Below, piece after piece: positions 16,592 through 28,100 of a DNA stretch of 64,000 nucleotides; positions within the stretch are counted from its first letter, which is position 1; every line of letters starts with the position of its first letter. Both the position numbers and the translations under genes were made by a program. Under the pieces are notes generated by a model that saw only the letters and a list, made by a program, of their open reading frames with translations, was not told the DNA's origin and made no database searches. The stretch is from an uncultured Porphyromonadaceae bacterium (GTDB lineage Bacteria; Bacteroidota; Bacteroidia; Bacteroidales; Muribaculaceae): the NCBI GenBank assembly GCA_947567425.1, contig CANOLV010000007.1, positions 51,936 through 115,935 of the forward strand, written 5' to 3'.

Positions 16592-18046
16592 TCACAGTGC
16601 TTTGCCGAGAATGTCCGGACATGTGTCGTATGCCTTTATGACCAACTCTCCGAACAGCGTGTTGGCCCAAGCGAACCATGAGCGTGTGAAGTCGGAGGAA
16701 TCGGATGCATTGAACGATTCGTGCATCATGCATGTGCCTCCGTCGGTGTCGCGGAGCTGTTTAAGGCAACGGCGTATCTCTTCAGGATCGTTTGATGTAA
16801 GACCCTTTATTATTATGCTCATGGGCCATACGGCGCCAATCCCGACATGGGGACCTCCGATACCTTCTCCAGCCTCTCCATGAAAAAAGTAAGGATTGTC
16901 TTCGCTCCAGACCAGATGTCTCGTATTGATATAGACCGGATCGTCGGAGGGACAATAGCCGAGATATGGGGCCGACAGCAAGCTCGGGACATTTGCATCG
17001 TCCATAAAGGTGTGGTTGCCGTAGCCGTCCACTTCATAAGCGAACACTTGTCCGAATACGGGGTGGTCGACTATGGCGTGTCGCTTTATTCCGGCATCCA
17101 CTTCATCTGCAAGAGATTCACATTCCGTGGCAAATTCGGTATTTTTATAAACGGAGCGTTCTATTTCTGCCAATTGTCGGAGCGAAACGACCGCCATCAT
17201 GTTTGACGGCACGAGAAATCCATATTGTGTAGCATCGTCTGATGGACGGAATGCTGAGAATATCATGCCTATCGGACGTACAGGTGCTCCCCAGCCGTCG
17301 TTTATCTGCGAGTCGGTGGGACGTTCGCATTTGCGGTAGAAACTGTAGGAACCCTTTGATTCGCGACGTTGTTGTTCACGCATGGTGTCCACTGCAAGCA
17401 GCATGGCACGCTGCCATGTATCGGTGAACACTGATGTGTCGCCGGTCAGGATCCAATAACGGTATGCCAGTCTGATTGGGTAGCATAGCGAGTCAAGTTC
17501 ATATTTGCGTTCGTGAAGCTCTTTGGCCATCGGTTGAGTGAAATCTGTCTCCCAATAGCTGCCGGTCGGGCCGTAGTTGAATGCGTTGGCGTATGGGTCT
17601 ATCAATATGCATTTGGCCTGTCGGTTGATAAGTCCGGCGATCATCTTGCGGAGATTATCGTCCTTCGCCATAAGGGTCATGTAAGGCCAGACCTGTGCCG
17701 ATGAATCACGAAGCCACATGGCATTAATGTCACCGGTTATGACAAAGGTGTCCGGGATACCGTCGTTTTCGCTGAATCTGACAGTCGTGTCGAGAGTGTT
17801 CGGAAAGCATACCTCAAACATGTGGCGTAGCTTTTCGTCAGCAATATATGCTGCCACTTCACGTATTTTTTCTTCCACTGCCTCAGATCTGAAGCATCGC
17901 GCTGACACATCCGGTCTATGTCCGACGGCGCTTATCAACGACGATGCCTCAGTGTTGCCGGCATTGCCCGCAATTGAATGATATTGTGTGGGGGCATAGC
18001 ACAATGCCAAGGCTGTTGCCGCCATACATCTCGTAAATAGTCTCAT
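16592..18046 (-). CDS. GH125 exo-alpha-1,6-mannosidase, secreted
   Basis: GH125 enzymes release terminal alpha-1,6-linked mannose by an inverting, metal-independent mechanism. The 484-residue protein has a signal peptide (about the first 28 residues). Family motifs follow: AMWLRDSSAQVWPYM near residue 109, GWGAPVRPIGMIFSAFRPSD near 248, and FMDDANVPSLLSAPYLGYC near 345. It is the last gene of a three-gene minus-strand unit (GH92, phosphatase-like, GH125), 19 nt after the second gene. The context suggests stepwise trimming of host N-glycans or fungal mannan. A run of seven G lies just beyond its stop codon at 16583-16589. Confidence 0.92.
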   Translation of the reverse strand: MRLFTRCMAATALALCYAPTQYHSIAGNAGNTEASSLISAVGHRPDVSARCFRSEAVEEKIREVAAYIADEKLRHMFEVCFPNTLDTTVRFSENDGIPDTFVITGDINAMWLRDSSAQVWPYMTLMAKDDNLRKMIAGLINRQAKCILIDPYANAFNYGPTGSYWETDFTQPMAKELHERKYELDSLCYPIRLAYRYWILTGDTSVFTDTWQRAMLLAVDTMREQQRRESKGSYSFYRKCERPTDSQINDGWGAPVRPIGMIFSAFRPSDDATQYGFLVPSNMMAVVSLRQLAEIERSVYKNTEFATECESLADEVDAGIKRHAIVDHPVFGQVFAYEVDGYGNHTFMDDANVPSLLSAPYLGYCPSDDPVYINTRHLVWSEDNPYFFHGEAGEGIGGPHVGIGAVWPMSIIIKGLTSNDPEEIRRCLKQLRDTDGGTCMMHESFNASDSSDFTRSWFAWANTLFGELVIKAYDTCPDILGKAL

Positions 18047-18065
18047 AAACTTGTCGTCAGAGGGA

Positions 18066-18947
18066 TTATTTGAGAGTTATGGTGGTCAGTATCGGGGCAT
18101 GGTCCGACAGATAGGAATGGCTGTCGGTTTCGGCAAGTACGCCGTAGCGGTCCACGTCTATGTCGCCCCTTATAAATACATAGTCTATAAGAGGCCGGCG
18201 TTCATAGGGGAGTTCGCCGAAAAAGTGCAGGCTCCAAGATGGACCGTAGACTATTTTGGCTACGTCGCGTGAATGTGTCAGATGACCTGCAGTCCGGGTG
18301 TCGGTAATTTGTTTTATCACATCCAGTTCAGGGGTTGAATTGAAGTCGCCGGTGACTATAACCGGTGCTCCTTGACTCAGAAGGTCTATTCGGTTCAGCA
18401 ATAGATTGATGCTTTCGCGCCGGGCCGTGTCGCCTACGTGGTCAAGATGAGTATTCAGTACAAATATGGTGCGCTCGCTCGATTTGTCTTTAAGCCTGGC
18501 CCAAGTGGCCACGCGCACACATGCGGCATCCCATCCGAGTGAACCCTCGACTTCCGGAGTCTCGCTGAGCCAGAATGTTCCGGATTCGAGATTTTCAAAT
18601 CTGTCGGTCTTGAAGAATAGAGCACTGTATTCACCTTCCTCTTTGCCGTCCTCACGTCCGACACCGATAGATGTGTATTGGGGAAGGCGTTCATTCAAGT
18701 CGTCCAATTGATTTTTCAATACTTCCTGCGTACCTACTATGTCGGCATCGTAGAATCTGATTGCGTTAGCGGCTCTGTCTTTACGGTACTGCCAGTTGTT
18801 GAGGCTGTCTTCCGGATTGTCGAAACGTATGTTGAACGACATGACGTTAAATGAAGGCGATGCCTCCGGTTGAGTCGCCGCGGTCATAGATCCGGATGAA
18901 AATGCGGAACATATCGACAGCAGGATTGGTAATAGTGAAAGTTTCAT
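18066..18947 (-). CDS. Secreted endonuclease/exonuclease/phosphatase family protein
   Basis: This 293-residue exported hydrolase has the DNase I-like fold. After a signal peptide, the catalytic landmarks appear in order: VMSFNIRFDN near residue 35, GTQEVL with the metal-binding Glu near 72, NTHLDHVGD near 164, GDFNSTP near 200, and SDHAPI near 280. In this superfamily these bind a divalent metal for phosphoester cleavage. Its place between two mannosidase genes points to a sugar phosphatase or phosphodiesterase acting on phosphorylated mannan side chains rather than a nuclease. That is inference from context. Gaps to its neighbours are 64 and 19 nt. Confidence 0.88.
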   Translation of the reverse strand: MKLSLLPILLSICSAFSSGSMTAATQPEASPSFNVMSFNIRFDNPEDSLNNWQYRKDRAANAIRFYDADIVGTQEVLKNQLDDLNERLPQYTSIGVGREDGKEEGEYSALFFKTDRFENLESGTFWLSETPEVEGSLGWDAACVRVATWARLKDKSSERTIFVLNTHLDHVGDTARRESINLLLNRIDLLSQGAPVIVTGDFNSTPELDVIKQITDTRTAGHLTHSRDVAKIVYGPSWSLHFFGELPYERRPLIDYVFIRGDIDVDRYGVLAETDSHSYLSDHAPILTTITLK

Positions 18948-19011
18948 TTCGTAGTCTGTTTATTTTTTGGATTGTTGTTGACAGTTGTTGTTATCGGCTG
19001 TTCGTTTATAT

Positions 19012-21894
19012 CTATGGCATGAGGAAGAGGTTTGAATCCGGAATGGTGGTGAAATTCAGGTCGTCCGGGCCTCTCCAATCCCAGGAAAAGGTTTCACCGT
19101 CATAATTCTCAAAGTACATTATCTTCAGTCTGTGCATTCCGGCTTTGAGAGGTACGTGGCCTGTGGCTGACGAGGTAGAGTGTCCGCCGTCATTGTCCAC
19201 AATCATCTTTCCGTCGATCCACAAAGTAGAACCGTCATCTGACGTTGTACGGAAAGTATATACTCCGTCGTCAGGAATGGAAATGAGTCCATCGAAGATA
19301 AAAGCGAAGTGGTCTGGTGTGGAGGCGCTTTCTATCGAGGGGTGAGGTAGCGTCCCGCTGTCCATAAGTCTGCCCTTGGGAATATCTGCTGTCTTTTTGC
19401 AGATTCCTTCGTAATATCGGTAGGATATGCCATTTTTTACAGGCTCGACTTTTATAGGGTTCAAGTATGTGGCTTTGGTGGCCGACACAGACATTGCCGG
19501 GCTTGGCGAGTAGCCTTGTTTGAAAGCTTTCGCTTTGATCTTGGTGTCTTTGTCAAGTCTGACCGGACCGGAATATTTTGCAGATTTCATGTCCGGTTCT
19601 GAACCATCGAGAGTATATCGGATTTCAGCACCGTCTGTGGCGCATTCTATCTGAACGTCGATTCTATCATCAAACAGATTGACATTTTGCGAGATATAAG
19701 GTACCGAAACCCATGGCTTTGACGACATGGAATATGGACGGTCGGATTCCGAGACACCACGGTCGAGGCATGGTTTGTCGGTCAGTGTAAATACTAATTC
19801 GCCACCGTGCATGATGTCGTCGTATGTGATAAAGTTGGAGGGTATTGTTTTTCCATTAAGTTCGACGGACTTTATGTACATGTTCTTTTCCGGATTGTTG
19901 GCCAGGATGGTCAGTGAAGTGTCGTTCGACAATTTTATTACGGCCTTGTCGAAGAGCGGCGAGGTAAGTGCAAACTCATTACTTCCCGGACATACCGGAT
20001 ATAGTCCTAATGCCGACATGACGTACCATGCTGACATTTGTCCGCAGTCTTCATTGCCGCATATACCTTCAGGAGTGGGTTGATACATCTCGGCGAGCAA
20101 TCGTCGGGTCCATTCCTGGGTCTTCCAAGGTTTTCCGATATAATTATATAGGTAAGTTATATGGTGGCTCGGTTCATTTCCGTGGGAGTATTGGCCGATT
20201 AGTCCGGTGATGTCGCTTACGTGGCCTTCAACGTCGGGCGCTGTGAATAAAGAATCGAGAGCATCTGAGAATCGGTCTACTCCGCCGAACATATCTATCA
20301 TTCCCTGTACGTCATGGACGGCTGCAAACCGGTATTGCCATGGAGTGGCCTCAGTAAGGTCACGGCTGACGGCAGATGTATTGAACGGTCGTTCCCAATT
20401 GCCGTCGGCCCGGCGTCCGCGGAAGAATCTTGTCGAGCCGTCGAATAGATTTACATAGTTATGTGCGCGGGCATAAAATATATCAGCTATAGAATCTTGT
20501 CCCATTGCTTCCGCCATTCTGGCTATGCACCAGTCGTCATAGCAATATTCGAGAGTGCTCGACACTGATTCCGTTTTTGAATCTGACGGTACGTATCCAT
20601 ACATGGCATATAGATCTGCCCCTTTTCTCGGAGTTCCAGTGGAGGCTACCATCGCCTTGAGGGCGCGTTCGGAATCAAAGCATCGGTATCCTTTGAGATA
20701 AGCGTCGGCAATGACCGACATGGAGTGGTAGCCGATCATACATCCGGTCTCGCCCGAGGCAAGAGGCCATATCGGCAATTCTCCAGTGGCATCATACATG
20801 TCAAGCATGGAATTAACCATATCGCATACGAGCTGAGGATTAATAATTGACATCAGAGGATTCCATGCACGGTAAGTGTCCCAAAGCGACATAGTTGAGT
20901 AGTAGCGTGCTCCGTCGGTAAGGGTGGCTATCGAGCCGTCGTTGCGACGGTATTGACCGTTCACGTCGTTCATAAGGTTGGGCGACGTCATGGTGTGGTA
21001 GAGTGCGCTGTAGAAAGTGCGCCGTTGCTCTTTTGTGCCGCCTTCTACTGTTATCACATCCAGAGCGTCGGCCCACTGTCCGGCGGCTTTGCCATGAATG
21101 GAGTCGAAGTCGAGGGTCGGGACTTCGGCATCGAGATTTGCGCCAGCATTTTCTTCGCTGACTGCCGAGATGGCTACTGCCGCGACGAGGGGTTCGCCTG
21201 TATTTTCAAAGTTGAGTGCGGCCGCATGTCCGTCATGCAGGATCTCTGAGGATAATATGGGTTGCGAAAATTTAGCTTTAAAATATACGTGCTGATCCGG
21301 AGTCCACCCATCGGTTAGACGGAATCCTGTGATTTCGTCTTTGCCGGAGACTTTGATGTATGCATCGCGCAGATTTTCGGATGAGAGCATGTGGTCCATG
21401 TCGACGATGACATGGGCTTGTCTGTCTTTGGGAAATGTATATCGGTGAATTCCGGCATGGGGAGTGGCTGTAAGCTCCACCAGGATGTCTTCATCGTCGA
21501 GAATGACGCTGTAATATCCCGGACTTGCCGTTTCGCGGTCATGGGAGAATGTGGCCGGTGTGTATAGTCTGTCAGTCTCGGATTTTGAATACCGTGTGGT
21601 AGGCCGGAAAAATATGTCGCCAAGGTCTGCGCATCCTGTGCCGCTGAGATGAGTATGTGAGAATCCGTCTATTGTGCTGTCGGAATAATGGTAGCCGGAA
21701 CATGCGTCCCAGTTTCCGGCGCGGGTATCGGGGCTGAGCTGTACGCTACCGAAAGGGGTAGTAGCGCCCGGATATGTATGTCCGTGGAATCCGGTCCCGA
21801 CCATCGGGTCGGCCAGTTCGTATGAACTTTCGGCAGTGCCGCAGGCCCATAGTGCGATTGACGCGGCCAAGGGTATGATTGCTTTTGCGTTCAT
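19012..21894 (-). CDS. GH92 alpha-mannosidase lipoprotein with chitobiase-like and PA14 domains
   Basis: GH92 enzymes are calcium-dependent, inverting exo-alpha-mannosidases. The 960-residue protein starts with a lipoprotein signal (LWAC, Cys near 18) and DPMVGTGFHGHTYPGATTPFG. The catalytic domain includes ETGCMIGYHSMSVIADAYL near residue 383 and the hallmark NEDCGQMSAWYVMSALG near 613. After the catalytic part, a chitobiase/beta-hexosaminidase C-terminal-like domain (YTLDGSEPD near 759) and a PA14 domain (about 850-945, GVYTFRTTSDDGSTLWIDG) probably bind glycans. It should sit on the cell surface or periplasmic face. It is first in the three-gene unit. No SusC/SusD pair is present nearby. 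Confidence 0.93.
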   Translation of the reverse strand: MNAKAIIPLAASIALWACGTAESSYELADPMVGTGFHGHTYPGATTPFGSVQLSPDTRAGNWDACSGYHYSDSTIDGFSHTHLSGTGCADLGDIFFRPTTRYSKSETDRLYTPATFSHDRETASPGYYSVILDDEDILVELTATPHAGIHRYTFPKDRQAHVIVDMDHMLSSENLRDAYIKVSGKDEITGFRLTDGWTPDQHVYFKAKFSQPILSSEILHDGHAAALNFENTGEPLVAAVAISAVSEENAGANLDAEVPTLDFDSIHGKAAGQWADALDVITVEGGTKEQRRTFYSALYHTMTSPNLMNDVNGQYRRNDGSIATLTDGARYYSTMSLWDTYRAWNPLMSIINPQLVCDMVNSMLDMYDATGELPIWPLASGETGCMIGYHSMSVIADAYLKGYRCFDSERALKAMVASTGTPRKGADLYAMYGYVPSDSKTESVSSTLEYCYDDWCIARMAEAMGQDSIADIFYARAHNYVNLFDGSTRFFRGRRADGNWERPFNTSAVSRDLTEATPWQYRFAAVHDVQGMIDMFGGVDRFSDALDSLFTAPDVEGHVSDITGLIGQYSHGNEPSHHITYLYNYIGKPWKTQEWTRRLLAEMYQPTPEGICGNEDCGQMSAWYVMSALGLYPVCPGSNEFALTSPLFDKAVIKLSNDTSLTILANNPEKNMYIKSVELNGKTIPSNFITYDDIMHGGELVFTLTDKPCLDRGVSESDRPYSMSSKPWVSVPYISQNVNLFDDRIDVQIECATDGAEIRYTLDGSEPDMKSAKYSGPVRLDKDTKIKAKAFKQGYSPSPAMSVSATKATYLNPIKVEPVKNGISYRYYEGICKKTADIPKGRLMDSGTLPHPSIESASTPDHFAFIFDGLISIPDDGVYTFRTTSDDGSTLWIDGKMIVDNDGGHSTSSATGHVPLKAGMHRLKIMYFENYDGETFSWDWRGPDDLNFTTIPDSNLFLMP

Positions 21895-22059
21895 TTTATA
21901 TGGATATTAAGGTTAAGTCCAAGTACGATATTTGCGTAAGCAAATTTCTTAAAAATCCTGATATTAACCAAATAATCCGAGAGTTTAGTTGTGATGCATC
22001 CACATCGTTTCTGCCGTAGTCTGAAACATCGGCATTAAGGTGGTTCGCCAAAATAAGCA

Positions 22060-22086
22060 GAGGGCCCGGAAATCATCCGGACCCTC
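22060..22086 (-). terminator. Terminator downstream of the giant GLUG gene
   Basis: GAGGGCCCGGA (22060-22070) pairs with TCCGGACCCTC (22076-22086) with one C-A mismatch and a 5-nt loop. On the minus strand a T-rich stretch follows. The remaining gap to the GH92 start (21895-22059) shows no clear promoter. Confidence 0.75.
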
Positions 22087-22119
22087 AAATTCAGGAGCAC
22101 AATAAAGTGTCGGTAAATA

Positions 22120-25100
22120 TTATTTATTGATTAGCTTTATTGTTTCAGAAGTGCCGTCGTCGTAAGTGGCTTTCATAATGTAGATTTTGCCGTCTTTTGC
22201 TTCCGGAGCAGGAACTTGCTGTCCGTTGACATTGTAGTATACGGCATCTACAATATTTTTGCCTGACATCAGGATGTCATCGATGCCCGATGTCTTATCC
22301 ACATTGATAGTGAGGCTTCTTGTAGCTTCACCGGCCTTTGCAGTAAGAGTGATCTCTCCTTGGTATGCATCGTCGGAGAATTTGGCGTCATTTCCGGATA
22401 TGGCCAGGTTAGCCACTGACGAGGTCCATACCAATCCGGCCGGGCTGCCGACTTTGAAGTCGCCGGTAACCTTCTGGGCATTATCACCGTCTGAGAAAAC
22501 AGCCTGAGCCGCATGTACTTTGGCTTCATCCACGTCGTCGAGTCCGTTGACCATAGGCAGTGTATAGTCGTCTGGCGATATGAATCCGTCGCCCATATCC
22601 AATTTGGCCAGCTCTGCGAGAGTGATGGGCGTTCCGACTGAATGGTCGGCATCGAATGTGTTGTAATCGGTCACATAATATGTGTTCTCGATTTCGTTTT
22701 CGGGAGTCCACTTGGCATTCCTGTTGACGAGGTAACCGGTGGCCGTGTTGCCGAATATACCGCCGCAGGTATCGGCCGGAGCTATGATTCTACCTGCATT
22801 GTAGCAATTCTTAAAGCTTGTTCCGCCGGTAGCTGTCTTTTTGGAAGTGTATCCGGTGAGACCTCCGACGAGGCTCGCACCTTTGACTGTGCCGACATTG
22901 TAGCAGTTGATGAAGCTTACTCCGGCAAAACCGGCCAAACCACCGATGGCATATCCTGAAGTCGCAGCTTTATCGCCTTGTTCTTCAAGAAGAGTAGAGA
23001 CATTGCCCGAGTTCCAAGAATTAGAGATGGTGGCCTTTGCGGTATTGTAACCCATGAGTCCACCTGCTCTATTTGTGGATGTAGTCACAGAGCCTGAGTT
23101 CCAGCAGTGGTCCATAGCCGCACCTACACCTGCAAGGGTGGCGACTATACCTCCAAGGCCGAAACCACCTTCGATATTTCCAGTATTGTGGCAGTTAAGC
23201 ACTTTGGTGAAGTTGGATGCGGAAGCAACTATACCGCCACCTTGATTACCGGCGGCGTTGATGTCGCCAGTGTTGTAGCATCCGTCGAATATAGTTGCCG
23301 CTTCCTCATTTGCGGGAGTTGACTTGTAGTATCCGGCGATACCTCCGGCGTATACGTTCTTGGTTTGAGATACGGTTCCGGAATTCCAGCAGTTGATGAA
23401 TTTGGATCCGGCAGGATACATGGCCACAAGTCCGGCCGCGGGCGATGACGAGGTGGTCTTCGTAGCGACTGAAATTATGTTACCGGTGTTGTAGCATTCG
23501 GTCAATTCAAGAGGCGCAAACATGGTGTTGCTTGCGTTGCTGCTTGTAGCAATAAGACCGGCTATGACATTGTTCGCCGTTATGTCGGCGGTGTTATAGC
23601 ATTTAGTCAGAATATATCTGTTGGTCTTGTCGGCTTTCGCCAATACATTGCCGATAAGTCCGGCCACATTATTCATTACCGCAGGATTGGCACCTTCGAT
23701 GTTACCGATGTTGTAGCATTCGGTCAGGGTTATGGCGTAAGCCTGACCGAGAAGTCCGGCTGTGTAGTTGGTGGCGGCTGTCGCGTTCTGTCGTACTGTA
23801 CCTTCATTTCCGCATTTAGTCAGAACAACGCCATCTTCCATAGCGTGGGCGAATCCGGCCAATAGCTGTCCGCTGCCTGCGATAGTGGCTTTGTTGACGC
23901 AGTTGGTCATTTCGGCAGTTCCGTAGAGAGAGCCGAATCCTGATGCCGATGTCTTGGTAGATGTAAGATTCAGCATGTTGACGCAGTTGGTCAGTTTACC
24001 GTATATCTTACCTGCAAATGCACCGGCATTGGCGGCTGAGGCTTTCACCGTTCCAGACAGTGTGAGGTCAGTTATCACGGCAGGTCCGCCGATGATTCCG
24101 AATACACCGCTGTAGGTCTTGGTGGTGGTCAAGTTGATATTTGAGATAGTCTTTCCGTTGCCGTCAAGGTGGCCTTTGAAGTAGGTGACATTGTCGGCGC
24201 CTATCGGTTTGAGAGTCTCTCCGGTAAAGTCGATGTCATTGGCGACTTTGATATATTTGCCTTCAAATGATTCGCCTGTAAGGTCGATGTATGATGAAAG
24301 AAGATTCCATTCCTGCGCGGATGTGAGGAGATATGGCTCTTCCTGAGTTCCCTTTCCTGTCAACGGCACTGCCGGTATGCGGCGGAGCATGATCGACTTG
24401 GAGTAATTGTCAAATGTAGCCTTGAGCGTGTCGCGTACGATTTCATCGGGCGCTGCCGGAGGCAATACCTTGTCGGCATCAATCTTGAATACGGTACCTA
24501 CGGCCAATGACCATGTACATCCGTTGACCGACTTGAACGTTCCAGCTTCTGTATAGTCGTCGGCATTAATTCCGGCGGGCATAGTGAATATTGCATTGCG
24601 GGAATTTATCACCTTCGGTTCGTCGGCGAAGCGCTTGAGTGTCGGATACATGCCGGCATCGAATTGCCAGATCTCCGGGTCGAATCCTTCGAGTGCGGTG
24701 CCGGAAGTCAGAGTTGAGGTTTCGGCGGGGACCATGCCTGCCTGATCGAATACGCCAAGCGGTTTCAGAGGAAGGATCTGAGCGTCGTAATATACGCCTG
24801 AGATAGTACCTTCGGTACCGTTTTCACCACCGATGGCGCCTACTGTCGACTGGTCGGTGCCTACGCTTACCATACCGTAGTTGACACAGTTGACCATGTC
24901 ATTGGCTCCGGCATATACGGTAGTGGCCTTCGGATAGTTGGATACGATACCTCCGGCGCGTCCGTAGCGGGCGAATACAGTACCGGCATTTACACAGTTG
25001 CTGATCAAAGAACCTGATGCTCCGCCGGCAATACCTCCCGCGCTCTTGAGTTTGTCGGAATTGTCGAGAATGAATTTGGAGATTGACTTAACTGCTACGT

Positions 25101-28100
25101 TACCCACATTGACACATCCGTCGATAGTTCCGTTGTTGGTACCTGCGATACCTCCGGCATTGAAGTAGCCTGAAGTGATGTCGCCTGCGTTGTAGCAGTT
25201 GAGGATTTTCGCGTTCTGCTCGGACTGTCCTGCGATACCTCCTACCCAGCATGAATATGTCGAAATGTCTGCATAGTTGCGGCAGTTTTCGATGGTACCC
25301 TTGTTGGAACCTACGAAAGCTCCGGTAGTGGCCCAATGCTTAAGCATACGTGCATCAGCGGCAATGCTCAGATTACGCAGCACACCCTGTGCGCCAAGTC
25401 GGCCGATGAATCCTTTGTAGGCTTCTCCGGTTTTCGGTTTGCCTAATCCGTCGGGATCATCCTCAGGAGTGATAGTCCATTCGAGTACGGGGGTGATGTA
25501 CATCTTGTGGATTGTGTGTCCGCCACCGTCAAATATTCCGGCAAACATGTTGTGGGCATCTTTGGGATTTGAGCATATACCGGAGAATTCAGGATCGTAT
25601 TCGAGGTCAATGTCGTTGGTCATCAAGAAATATGTGTCGGCAAACAGCTGTCCAACGTTTGTCGTCACATTTGCAAGTGTGATAAGGTCGTCCTTAGTCT
25701 TGATCTTGTAGGGATTAAGTTCGGTTCCGTCGCCTTCGAAAGGTATCGGAGCGACTTTAACGATGTGGTAATAGTTGCCGAGTGCCGGATTGATTACAAA
25801 CAGGGTGTCGCTTCCAAACTGATTTTCAGTGTTGATCTTTAAAGTACCGTTAACAATTGAGGAATAATGACCTTGTGTAGTGGGCTTTCCGTTAACATAC
25901 AGAGCATACTGGGTGTCGCCCAGAGGATGCAGTTCTGCGTCTGTAGCCATTTTGTTCAGGCTGCTTCCTTCTGCGAATATAATGGCTGACGACGCCATTT
26001 TGGACACTTCCATATCGGCCATGTTTTTCAGCATGGGGTATTGTCCGGCCTTGAATGTCCAGACATCGGTGCTATAACCCGGAAGCGGGGTGCCTGAGGT
26101 CAGGAATGAGTTGGATGCTCCGTATTGAGTTGAGGTGAGATTGATTACCTGGTTGTCGAAATAGCAATTTTCGATTATTGGCTCGCATTCAGGAGCGATG
26201 GTGCCGAAGCTTTCGCGTACTTCGGTTTCGGGTTTGTACATGTAGCATTCGGCGCTTATGAAGTTTGCGCTGAAGCAATTCTTGATCGTCGGATTAAGCT
26301 TATTCTTGTTATCGTCGGTGGTAAAGGATAAACTGCCTGTGATACCGCCTGTATAGCGTGATGAGTAGCTCCATACCATACCTGTCGAATAGCAGTCCTT
26401 TATGACGGATGCTCCGGATACGTAACCGGCTATACCTCCGCATTTTGACTGTGTGTCAAAACCCAATATCTGACCTACGCTGACACAATTTTCAAGGGTT
26501 GAGTTGTAGGCATTTCCTGCGATACCTCCCAGATTCTGATTTCCTGAGCGGAAAGAATTGGCGTCGACCTTGCCTGCAAATGAGAGATTGCGTCCGGTGG
26601 CCTTGTAGATGGTTCCTGCCACACCGCCAGAAGGATATCCGTCGACAATGCGGCCTACGTTTATCACTGTGTTCTTAACGTGGCAGTTTTCTATAAGCTC
26701 GTCTATTTCACCGGCCACGCCTCCGTTGAATCCATAATTTCCGGCTATCGTCGAATTGCTGACAGTACAATTCTTGACAATCAATCCGATACCGACTACA
26801 CCGGCGGAAGTGCTTCCTGAGTTGAATACGTACGACTTGTCAATGTTGCAGTTGTCGATAAGTCCCATGCTCCACGCGCAGATTATACCGCAATAGCTGT
26901 CGCCACCGGTGACGTCCGCGTTTGTGATATTGAGATTCTTTACTACGGCGTTGCGTCCGAGTCGTCCGAAAAGTCCTGTGAACTTATTTGCATTGTTTAT
27001 GGTCAGTCCGTTTATGGTCTTTCCATTTCCATCAAGTACACCGTCGAATGTGTGGGTGTAGTCGGCGCCTATCGGTGTGAATCGGAATCCCGACATGTCA
27101 ATGTCGTTGGCAAGGCGGAAATAAGTGTCTTTAAAGGCTCCGATAAGTTCATTGTTGTAATTGTCGATGAATGTCGGCGACGTGGCTTCGGCAACTTTAT
27201 CTGAAAGAAGAATCATGTCGTCGAGCGATTTCAGCAGATACGGATTTGCTTCGGTTCCTTCTCCTTCAAACTCAGATACTGAAAGAGTGGGGTAGGATAT
27301 GTCGAAGTCTGAAGTGATTTTGCCTTCGGTGCATATTCCGAGATAGTATCCTGTGGTCAGCAGTGTCCAGTCTTTCCAGACGATGACTTTTTTGTCTGCC
27401 CCCGCTTTCTCAGTAGTGATTATGTTGGAATAGGCTGTAAGTCCTGAACCGTCTTCCTTATACGTGATCGACTTTGTCGCCCAGTTGCCGTTGGCGGCGT
27501 CGTAGCGGGCTATCTGCGATTCGATGGTTCCGGTCTCGTTGCGGTTCAACACTATGTCGAGAGTACATCCGAAGTTTGCGAAATTCTTGACCTGAAGCAC
27601 ATTGGCGCTTGTCTGTTTGAGCACTACGCTGTATGATCTGGAAGAACCGTCAAACATGGTCTGGGTCATCGTGCCGTTTGCCTTCTCAAGCGAAGTCTGG
27701 TAGTTGAGCATGAAGTATGAGTCTTTCTTGCTTCCTGAGTTGACGAATATGCCCCACCACGAGTCGATGGATATGCTTCCGTCGGCATTCACTTGTCCGG
27801 TTATTTTGGCGTTTCTGTCAGGTTTTGCCGCAGTTGTGCATACCGCTATGTCAATCGGGCCATACTCCTGGTTTTGACCTACGATCTGGCTTGGTATCGA
27901 GACAGCGCCGGTGGCGGGGTCCACATGGGCCTTGACGGTGGCGCCGGTCATGGCAAAGTCACTTATGACTATGGAGTCCTGTCCGGCTATTCTTGATACT
28001 GTGGCGGCCTGTCCGCCGTAGGCACCGGCGGTGAGGAGCGAACTATATGTCAGCACATGATTGCCTGCAAGGTCGTCAATGGAGACTTCCCTCATCATCG

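Noticed and set aside
22600-24100. Repeated motifs considered as a CRISPR array or DNA satellite
   Set aside because: The repeats are degenerate at DNA level, stay in frame, and encode GLUG-type protein repeats. There are no uniform repeats and spacers.
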